NCBI GenBank assembly: GCA_022567135.1
Contig: JADFHP010000011.1
Span: 1-37,818 of the forward strand
Reading direction: 5' to 3'
DNA: 37,818 nucleotides
DNA from: Chloroflexota bacterium
Lineage (GTDB): Bacteria > Chloroflexota > Dehalococcoidia > Lucifugimonadales > Lucifugimonadaceae
The position numbers and the translations under genes were made by a program. Positions 27,573 to 35,386 of the stretch are shown piece after piece (the stretch's first letter is position 1; every line of letters begins with the position of its first letter). The notes under the pieces were generated by a model. That model saw only the letters and a list, made by a program, of their open reading frames with translations, did no database searches and was not told the origin of the DNA.

Positions 27573-28768
27573 GCCAGCGTTCGGGACTCGTACCCTCCGC
27601 CGGATTCGATCAGCTCTCCCCGGCCGAATCGCTCGACGTTGAACATGGACAGGTCGACGAACGAAGGCTCGCCTTCGAGTATCCAGTCGGCCATCAGGTG
27701 GCCGACGGCGGGGCTGAGCTTGAACCCGTGTCCACTGAATCCGGCGGCGATGTAGAGGCCGGGAACGGCCTGCACCGGACCGAGCGCGGGCTGGAAATCC
27801 GGGGTGCAGTCGTATACCCCCGTGTAACCCTCCCGCAGACGCGCCTCAGCCTGGCCGGGGAATCGATTCCAGAACCGGCCCGCGAGCAAAGCCGTAGGCT
27901 CGGCCTGTGGCCGGCGGGTCGTCTCTACATCGGCATCAATTTCGCCCTCGAGAGGATCGTGCGCGCCGATCAGCGTAAGCCCCGGACCGGATGGCCTGTA
28001 GTAGCCCAGCTGCACCCGATCGGAGATCGTGGCATGCGAATCGTCCAGACCTTTTGCCTCCACCCGTTCGACAATCGCGATCGTGTGCCGGACCGGAGTA
28101 ATCGGCAGCTCGACACCGTGCGGCGCCAGCAGCCCGGCCGATCTGAAGCCGCCGGCCAGAACTGCCGTGCCGGACTCGATAACGCCGTTGGATGTAATGA
28201 CGCGCACGCCGCCGCCGGGAGACTCGATTGCCGTCACCTGCCCCACCTCCGGGCCGATGCGCAGCTCCGCGCCCTCGCGCCGCGCCGCCTCGGCAAAGGA
28301 GTTGGCGGTCAGCGCGCCGTCCGCATGACCTGAGTCCGGTTCAGCGCAGCCGCCGGCGACGACGTCCAGGCTCATGCCCGGCAGCATTTCGGTAATCTCG
28401 TCGACCGAGACCATGCGGGCGTCGATGCCGATTCGCTGCTGCATCTCAATAATCACCCGGGCGGGTTCGATCTCCTCCTCGGGAAGGAGCACCACGTATC
28501 CGTTATTTCGCCAGCCGCTTTCGCCGCCGACGCGCTCCTCGAAGTTGCGGAACATCTCCCGGCCGTACAGCGCCATTCTGGCCAGCGTCTCGATCTGGTA
28601 GTGAAGCCGGATGTTGGCGCTTGACCACTGTGTCGCCCCGCTGGCAATTCCGGACTTCTCCAGGAGGACGACTTTGCCCGCGCCGCGGCGCGCCAACTGC
28701 CAGGCGATGCTTGTTCCATGGCAGCCGCCGCCGATCACCACGATGTCAGCCGTATCTGCCACTTTCAC
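27569..28768 (-). CDS. FAD-dependent oxidoreductase (DAO / sarcosine oxidase beta-like)
   Basis: IVVIGGGCHGTSIAWQLARRGAGKVVLLEKSGIASGATQWSSANIRLHY; C-terminal GLYIAAGFSGHGFKLSPAVGHLMADWI. Confidence 0.92.
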   Translation of the reverse strand: MKVADTADIVVIGGGCHGTSIAWQLARRGAGKVVLLEKSGIASGATQWSSANIRLHYQIETLARMALYGREMFRNFEERVGGESGWRNNGYVVLLPEEEIEPARVIIEMQQRIGIDARMVSVDEITEMLPGMSLDVVAGGCAEPDSGHADGALTANSFAEAARREGAELRIGPEVGQVTAIESPGGGVRVITSNGVIESGTAVLAGGFRSAGLLAPHGVELPITPVRHTIAIVERVEAKGLDDSHATISDRVQLGYYRPSGPGLTLIGAHDPLEGEIDADVETTRRPQAEPTALLAGRFWNRFPGQAEARLREGYTGVYDCTPDFQPALGPVQAVPGLYIAAGFSGHGFKLSPAVGHLMADWILEGEPSFVDLSMFNVERFGRGELIESGGGYESRTLA

Positions 28769-28778
28769 GCTCCAATGT

Positions 28779-30461
28779 TTAATTCGACGAGCCCGATCTC
28801 AAGGCCAGAGCCGGTGTATCGTCAACAGAACCGTAACTCACCACGGTGTGCCCGCGATCCTTCGGCTCGAGCCACCAGATCCGTTCTGCAAACCTGCGGG
28901 CAAATGCCCGATCGTGGGTTACCGCAACGACCGGCCCGGAAAATTCACTGAGCGCAGCCTCCAGCTTCTCCCGGGATTCGATATCCAGGTGATTCATCGG
29001 TTCGTCGAGCAACAGCATGTTCGCGCCCCGCACGATCAGTGAGGCCAGGGACAGCCGAACCCTCTCGCCAAAGCTGAGCCGGTCGATCTGCACCAGCGGC
29101 TCGTCATCCTTGAACAGGAAATGGTGGAGATACGTGCGCGAGGCAGTCTCGTCCAGGCCGCCCGCGCCCTGGATCACAGACAGAGGCGTCGCGCCCGGCT
29201 CGAAATCCAGTCGGTCCTGACGCAGAAAGCCGATCTGGATTCCGGCGCCGACCTTGACAACGCCATGAGTGGGCTCGAGATCGCCGCCGATCAGCCGGAA
29301 CAGTGTCGACTTGCCGGAGCCGTTGACGCCCATGACCGCTACCTTCTCACCGTACCGGAGTTCGATATCGCAATGAGCCAGCACAGGCGCGTCGCCAAAC
29401 GCAAATGCGGCATCCTGCAGCCGGACCGCGAACTGCGCGCCACGCGGCGTTTGCGCGAAATCGATCTTCATCTGCCACCGCTGCCGCGGCTTTGCCACGC
29501 GGTCTTCAGAATCGAGATACCGCTCAAGACGGCGTTGCCTCGACTTCGCCTTCCGGGCCACCTTTTTCGCGCGCCCTCTCCAGTAGTCGTTGGTAGTCGC
29601 AGACTCGGTGCGCTGCGCCTGGTCTCTGGTCCGCCTGATGTCCGCTTCCACGCGCCGAATCTCGGCCTGCTGATCACGATATTCGGCGTCCGCCCTTGCC
29701 AGTTCCCGCTCCCGCTCGGCGGCGAATTCATCGTACCCGCCGGAATAGAGGCCAACTTCCAGAGTCTCATCGTCGAGCGCCAAAATCCGAGTCACGCAGC
29801 GGTTTAAGAATTCGCGATCGTGGGAGACCAGGATCACGCCGCCTTCGAATGCGCTGACGAAAGTTTCAAGCCACTGAAGCGACTCGATGTCCAGGTGGTT
29901 CGTCGGCTCGTCAAGCAGCAGCAGGCCGGGCGCCGCAATGAGGAGGCGGGCGATGCCGATACGCGTCTGCTGGCCGCCGCTGAGTTCAGCCAGCGGTGTC
30001 TCATGCTCAAGCCCATCCATCCCGACAGCCCGAAGCGAATGTTCGATGAGCGTATCTGTCGCGAAGCCGCCCAGGGCGTCATAGCCGGCCACTGCCCGCT
30101 CGTACTCTTTCGCCGCCGCCTCGCCGGCTATATCCGAAACAGCCATTCGCGCTGCCGCGGCGTCAACCTCCAACCGCGCGGGCCCGAGACCGGGTATCCC
30201 TGATCGGACCTGGGATGCGACTGTCCTCTCGGACAGGTCCAGCTCCCCCTGCGCCAGGTACCCGACTCGCGTCCCCTTGCTCATGGCGACGCTGCCCGAG
30301 TCAGGCTGCTCAAGGCCGGCGAGAATTCGCAAAAGCGTGGACTTGCCGCAGCCATTGGGACCGACGATCCCAAGTCGCGAGTCTCGATTAACGGCAAAGG
30401 AAACGTTCTGGAAAAGAGGGCGGATGCCGAAAGATTTCGACAACCCGGAAACTGTCAGCAT
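28779..30461 (-). CDS. ABC-F family ATPase
   Basis: Two Walker A motifs (GPNGCGKSTLL, GVNGSGKSTLF), LSGGQQTRIGIARLL and LSFGERVRLSLASL signatures, LLLDEPTNHLDIESLQWLE / LLLDEPMNHLDIESREKLE, basic inter-domain linker, no TM segments. Confidence 0.95.
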   Translation of the reverse strand: MLTVSGLSKSFGIRPLFQNVSFAVNRDSRLGIVGPNGCGKSTLLRILAGLEQPDSGSVAMSKGTRVGYLAQGELDLSERTVASQVRSGIPGLGPARLEVDAAAARMAVSDIAGEAAAKEYERAVAGYDALGGFATDTLIEHSLRAVGMDGLEHETPLAELSGGQQTRIGIARLLIAAPGLLLLDEPTNHLDIESLQWLETFVSAFEGGVILVSHDREFLNRCVTRILALDDETLEVGLYSGGYDEFAAERERELARADAEYRDQQAEIRRVEADIRRTRDQAQRTESATTNDYWRGRAKKVARKAKSRQRRLERYLDSEDRVAKPRQRWQMKIDFAQTPRGAQFAVRLQDAAFAFGDAPVLAHCDIELRYGEKVAVMGVNGSGKSTLFRLIGGDLEPTHGVVKVGAGIQIGFLRQDRLDFEPGATPLSVIQGAGGLDETASRTYLHHFLFKDDEPLVQIDRLSFGERVRLSLASLIVRGANMLLLDEPMNHLDIESREKLEAALSEFSGPVVAVTHDRAFARRFAERIWWLEPKDRGHTVVSYGSVDDTPALALRSGSSN

Positions 30462-30611
30462 GGAGAACCTGCACTCGGCCCCTGGCGTGTAAGCCTTCAG
30501 GGGCGCGGGAATCGCTATCGGGTGGTGATGCGGTCTAGCGCAGGGTCTTCACTGTATGCGGAAACCTCCGCTGGTTGGCTGACGATGCGCCCAGTCTATC
30601 AGGCGCCGTCT

Positions 30612-31520
30612 CTAAATCCGGTAGTACCGCTCGGCGTTGCGCCAGAACAGGCCATCACGCTCCGACTGCGAAAACTCCGCGGTGATCTCGTCATAGGCGT
30701 CCCATAGCCGCTTGTACGTGGTCATCAGGCTGTCCACGGGAAAGTTGCTTGCGAACATGCATCGCTCTGCGCCCATGATCTCAATCGTATCCATCACGAA
30801 GGGCCGAATTTTCTCCGTCGTCCAATCCCAATCCATCATCGACAGCGCCGATATCTTCACCGAGACCTGATCGACTTCCGCAAGCGCCTTCATCCCGGCC
30901 CGCCAGACCTTCGCGAGCTCAGAATCCAGGTCTTTCGGCATGCCGGTGTGGTTCAGGATTATCGGAATTTGAGAAATCTCCCGGCCAAGTTTCGCCGCCT
31001 CCTCAAGCTGCCACGGCCATACCTGCAGGTCGAACGACATGCCGAATACGCCGAGCTGCCGATATCCACGTCGCCACTGATCGTCGCTCATCAGGCCGTC
31101 GCGGTCCGCAAACCGCAGTCCCGGATCGTCGGAATAGTTCAGCATGTGCCGGATGCCGCGCATATTCGAGTGTTCGGCGTGGCGTGAGAGAACTTCCTCG
31201 ACATCGGGCTTGCCGAGGTCGGCGAAACCGACGATCGCGTTCGGCATCCCCCTCGATGCCGGATCATCCGCCACGCCCTGCAGCCATGCCGTCTCCTTCA
31301 CCGGATCGTCATTGTGGTCGAACTCGGCCTGCACGTGAACGGACTTCACAAGATCGAATTCGGCGGCGTCACGATGGAGATCACCGATGAGATAGCTCTT
31401 TCGAATCGGCGAGTAATCTCCGACGAAATGGTCTATTGGCTCCACGAGCCATGGGTAGTAGTTTGTTTCAAGGTCCCAGAGATGATGGTGCGTGTCTATG
31501 ATCTTCATTGGGATTCTCAC
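30612..31520 (-). CDS. Amidohydrolase family (TIM-barrel, COG3618-like)
   Basis: MKIIDTHHHLWDLETNYYPWL, VHVQAEFDHNDDPVKETAWLQ, ADLGKPDVEEVL, PIILNHTGMP, SALSMMDWDWT, RCMFASNFPVD. Confidence 0.9.
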   Translation of the reverse strand: MRIPMKIIDTHHHLWDLETNYYPWLVEPIDHFVGDYSPIRKSYLIGDLHRDAAEFDLVKSVHVQAEFDHNDDPVKETAWLQGVADDPASRGMPNAIVGFADLGKPDVEEVLSRHAEHSNMRGIRHMLNYSDDPGLRFADRDGLMSDDQWRRGYRQLGVFGMSFDLQVWPWQLEEAAKLGREISQIPIILNHTGMPKDLDSELAKVWRAGMKALAEVDQVSVKISALSMMDWDWTTEKIRPFVMDTIEIMGAERCMFASNFPVDSLMTTYKRLWDAYDEITAEFSQSERDGLFWRNAERYYRI

Positions 31521-31869
31521 GAGATGGAATGCTCCCTGGGCCCGCCACTTCCACGGCGCTTGCTATTTCGGCGTAGTGCGCAGTGTGCCACGCGGGCCCG
31601 ATTTTGGGGAAACTGGAACAGAGGCACTACGTAACTGGCCGCCTGTACGTGAAAACACCTACGGGCAAGAGAATTCATCCACCCCTGAACCAAGGATTCG
31701 CACAGGGGATTCCTTCCCAGGACCATCTATTCTCAACCGAAGGCTCAAATTCCCAGGAAACGCCAACTCGTTGCACCACCCCCACCGCCATCCTCTCTCC
31801 TTCGCCTGCCCGGCCCGGCCGGGCGGAGTCAGCGAAATCACGCGTACGCCGAATGCAGAGGCAGCCTGA

Positions 31870-33285
31870 ATGCCATCTGTAATGATCGTGGCGCGCCCCG
31901 GCAACGACCGGAAAGCGCTGTTTAACCACCTGAAAAACGAAGGCTTCATCGTCCACGAAATCGACGACGGGGGATCGGCGCTGGAACTGATCCGCGTTCT
32001 CAAACCGGCCGTCGCGATCATCGACATCGATCTGCCGAATCAGGATGGCCTCAGCGTACTCAAGTCGGTACGCGCCTCGTCGGTGACCAGAGGGCTGCCG
32101 GTGATCCTGACCGGGGCCTCCGAGCGGACGGCCGTCAGGTCTACAGCAAACACTCTGAACGTGGTTGATTACCTGATTCGTCCCTTCCTGCCGGAAGAGG
32201 TCGCTTTGCGGGTGAACTGGGCGCTCAAGGGCACCACAAACACTCCAGCGGTGCCATGGGATCAAACAGACGTCATTTTGCGCCAGATAGCGGCGGCGGA
32301 CGCTACCGAAGATGCGCCGCCTCCGGAGACGACTCCCGCCGTCGTCGCGGCATACAAGAAACTCATCGCGGACGCCAAAGTCCTGCCTGGCGCGGCGATC
32401 TCCATGATGACGCCTGAAGAGGGCGGAACCGTCGAGACGAAAGACGGTGTCGTTCGAGTAGATGTCCCGCCGGGCAGTGTGCGCCGGCCGATGTCCCTCG
32501 GAGCGTCGAGGCCCGCATCTCCGGCGCCGCCGCTCGAGGACTCAGTTCGCTTCCGGATGGGCCGGCGGGTTGCCGACCTGACGTTCATCGACCAGACGGG
32601 CTCTCCCATCGGCGGCATGAAGCTGGACCGGCCGGTGAAGATTTCGATCAAATACGACGAGCGGGACATTGTCGAAGCCGGCGGTTCTGATGCACTGGCA
32701 CTCCAACGCTATCGCCCCGAATCCGACGATTGGGAAGAGATCTCGTCCTCTCTCGACCGGAAGGAGCAGCGATCGGTGGCCTGGGCGCGGAATTTCAGCG
32801 CGGCCAGGCAGATGCTGGGTGGCAAAATCCTGATCGCTGAAGGCGTTGGTGAGGGACAGATTTATCTGGCAGAGACCGTAGAGGGCGCCGGCTTTATCGT
32901 GCTCCTGGAGCCCGACGGACTCGCCGTCACCCGCAGAGTCGCCCTGGAACGCCCGGACGTAGTTCTGGTAGACCTTGCGTTGCCCAGACTGGACGGCATC
33001 CAGGTGCTGCGCCAGATCAAGGGCGACCCGGCTACCCGCTCAACACCGGTGATTTTGTTCGGCGAGAACGAGGACGAGAACCTGCAGGCGTCGCTGATGA
33101 CGATGGGAGTCAGGGAGCTGATCCTGAAGCCCTGGCAGGCGGGCGATGTGCAGCAACGGGTGCGGCGCGCATACCAGGCTTCCAGGGCCACGAAGAGCCA
33201 GCAAAATCGCGCCGTGGAGCGCGTAAAGGCCAGGCACGTGCGCCAGGTGCGGCACTCGGCAAGACGGGCGCGCCGGGCGTCTTAG
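31870..33285 (+). CDS. Two-receiver response-regulator-like protein with central ZU5-like domain and Arg-rich C-terminal tail
   Basis: REC1 about 31870..32235 (AIIDIDLPNQDG, VILTGAS, DYLIRPF). ZU5-like region about 32388..32825 (TPEEGGTVETKDGVVRVDVPPGSV...DRPVKISIKYDERDI...LALQRYRPESDDWEEISSSLDRKEQRSVAWARNFSAARQ). REC2 about 32825..33170 (VVLVDLALPRLDG, ELILKPW). Confidence 0.8.
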   Translation: MPSVMIVARPGNDRKALFNHLKNEGFIVHEIDDGGSALELIRVLKPAVAIIDIDLPNQDGLSVLKSVRASSVTRGLPVILTGASERTAVRSTANTLNVVDYLIRPFLPEEVALRVNWALKGTTNTPAVPWDQTDVILRQIAAADATEDAPPPETTPAVVAAYKKLIADAKVLPGAAISMMTPEEGGTVETKDGVVRVDVPPGSVRRPMSLGASRPASPAPPLEDSVRFRMGRRVADLTFIDQTGSPIGGMKLDRPVKISIKYDERDIVEAGGSDALALQRYRPESDDWEEISSSLDRKEQRSVAWARNFSAARQMLGGKILIAEGVGEGQIYLAETVEGAGFIVLLEPDGLAVTRRVALERPDVVLVDLALPRLDGIQVLRQIKGDPATRSTPVILFGENEDENLQASLMTMGVRELILKPWQAGDVQQRVRRAYQASRATKSQQNRAVERVKARHVRQVRHSARRARRAS

Positions 33286-35375
33286 CTAATCAACAGGTTG
33301 CCGAAGCGGTCGACGTTTGCCGCTGTCCCGGGATGGATGACGGTCGTCGAGTCGACTTCCTCGACGATAGCCGGCCCCTCGATCGTATCCCCCTCTCCCA
33401 GTCGATAACGATCGTAGACGCGGCAATCGATCAGCCCCCCCGACTCGGCGAAGTAGACCTTCCGGGTTTCTTTCACGGCCCCATCGGAGCCATTCCCGGC
33501 GCCCACTTCCCGCAGGCTCGGCCTGGCGATGGCTCCAAGCGCCATGACCCGCAGGTTCACCAGCTCTACCGGCTCCTCAAGTGCCTTGTGGCCATACGCT
33601 CGCTCATGCTCCACGTGGAACGCGTCGGACACCCCTGTGAGCGTGGCCGCGTCGAGATGCCCTGGCGGCAGGCTCACGCCCAGTTCGTAGCTCTGGCCCA
33701 CGTATCGGACGTCGGCGTGCCGCTCAAAGCTCATATCGCTGCCGCGCACGCCCTCGCGGACAAGCGAGTTTCGGCCGCGCTCTTCCAGATCGTCGAGCAC
33801 CGACTCGATCTCAGCCGGGTCGCACTCGTCGATCCGCCTGATCCGCGTCATGGAGTTCTCATGCTTCAGATCGGTGACGAGCAGCCCCATCGCCGAGGTG
33901 ATCCCCGGGCTCATGGGGATGATAGTCAACGGAACTTCCGTCTCCATTGCCAGCTTCGCGGCGTGCACGGGCCCGGCCCCGCCGAACGCAACGAGCACGA
34001 AGTCACGCGGGTCATAGCCGCGCTGTACGGAGATCAATCGGATGGCGTTGACCATCGCTGAATTGGCGATTTCAACAACACCGTTCGCCGCCTCAAGGAG
34101 GTTTAGGCCAAGCGGTTCTGCGCAGTTCTTGAGCACGGCCTCCTCGGCAAGTTCCGGCTGCAACGGCAACTCGCCGCCGAGGAAGTAGTCTGGATTGAGC
34201 CTGCCAAGCACGAGATTGGCGTCTGTGATCGTTGCGTCTGTGCCGCCGTTGCCGTAGGAGGCCGGACCCGGCGCCGCGCCTGCGCTCTGCGGCCCGACTC
34301 GCAGCACTCCGCCCGAGTCGACCCACGCAATCGAGCCACCTCCAGCGCCGATCTCCACCAGGTCGATTACCGGTGTTCTGATCGGGTATCCGCTCCCGCG
34401 ACCGGACCCGGTGTCGGCCGAGGCCTTTGCGCCGACTTCGTAGTCCTTTGTGATCCGGGGCGTACCGTCCTGAATGAGCGCGGCCTTGGCAGTGGTGCCG
34501 CCCATGTCGAGCGATAACACGTTCCTGTGGCCGATGGCTTCGCCAACGTAAGCGGCCGCTATAACTCCCGCGGCCGGGCCGGACTCCACCATGTAGACGG
34601 GGCGCTCGCTTGCCGCCTCGAAGTTATATACGCCGCCGTTGCTCTGCATCACCAGCAGCTCGGCGCCGAGGCCGTCCGCCCGCAGCCGTTCTTCGATCGA
34701 GTCCAGGTAGCGGCCAATGATCGGCCTGATGGAAGCATTGATTACCGTGGTGCTTGCGCGGAAATACTCCCGGAACTCGGGAACGATGTCGGACGAGATA
34801 GAGATCGCGGCATCGGGAAGCTCCTCGCGCAGGATCTCGCCGATGCGCCGCTCGTGGTCCGGGTTGGCGTACGAGTGGAGCAGGCAGACCGCGACGGCCT
34901 CGACACCCTCTTCCCGGAGGGTTATGGCGGCCTGCCGAGCGTTCTCTTCATCCAGCTCGGTAACAACTGCGCCGCGGGCGTCGAGCCGCTCGGGGATGCC
35001 GAAACACAGATAGCGGGGCACAAGCGGGGCTGGCTTCTCGAACTGGAGATCGTAGAGCGACGGCCTGATCTGACGGGCGATCTCCAGCATGTCGCGAAAG
35101 CCCTCGGTCGTCAGAAATCCGGTGCGCGCGACTTTCCCCTCGATGATCGCGTTAGTCGCGACTGTCGTGCCGTGGACGACGTAGCTGACCTGCTTCGGGT
35201 CGACTGCCGCCTCACGGAGAATGCGACCCGTTGCTTCCAGAAAGGCGCGCGATGGGTCGTCCGGCGTGGAAGGGACCTTCGTGATCCGTACTTCGCCGGT
35301 CGATTCGTTGATCAGCACGCCGTCGGTGAACGTTCCGCCGACATCGACTCCAAGCCTGTAGCTATCCGTTGCCAA
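33282..35375 (-). CDS. Hydantoinase/oxoprolinase family protein, HyuA-like (probable TTG start at 35375 inside the 33282..35702 ORF)
   Basis: RLGVDVGGTFTDGVLINESTGEVRITKVPSTPDDPS, VVHGTTVATNAIIEGK, VESGPAAGVIAAAYVGE, LSLDMGGTTAKAALI, FGGAGPVHAAKLA. The N-terminal 109 aa of the longer ORF are antisense/overlap to HyuB and not HyuA-like. Confidence 0.93.
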   Translation of the reverse strand: MATDSYRLGVDVGGTFTDGVLINESTGEVRITKVPSTPDDPSRAFLEATGRILREAAVDPKQVSYVVHGTTVATNAIIEGKVARTGFLTTEGFRDMLEIARQIRPSLYDLQFEKPAPLVPRYLCFGIPERLDARGAVVTELDEENARQAAITLREEGVEAVAVCLLHSYANPDHERRIGEILREELPDAAISISSDIVPEFREYFRASTTVINASIRPIIGRYLDSIEERLRADGLGAELLVMQSNGGVYNFEAASERPVYMVESGPAAGVIAAAYVGEAIGHRNVLSLDMGGTTAKAALIQDGTPRITKDYEVGAKASADTGSGRGSGYPIRTPVIDLVEIGAGGGSIAWVDSGGVLRVGPQSAGAAPGPASYGNGGTDATITDANLVLGRLNPDYFLGGELPLQPELAEEAVLKNCAEPLGLNLLEAANGVVEIANSAMVNAIRLISVQRGYDPRDFVLVAFGGAGPVHAAKLAMETEVPLTIIPMSPGITSAMGLLVTDLKHENSMTRIRRIDECDPAEIESVLDDLEERGRNSLVREGVRGSDMSFERHADVRYVGQSYELGVSLPPGHLDAATLTGVSDAFHVEHERAYGHKALEEPVELVNLRVMALGAIARPSLREVGAGNGSDGAVKETRKVYFAESGGLIDCRVYDRYRLGEGDTIEGPAIVEEVDSTTVIHPGTAANVDRFGNLLIS

Positions 35376-35386
35376 TTCCCTTCTCG

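Noticed and set aside
31790-31830. GC-rich palindrome CCCGGCCCGGCCGGGC before the two-receiver gene
   Set aside because: Short GC palindrome expected by chance at this GC content; no T-run or conserved element to support a call.
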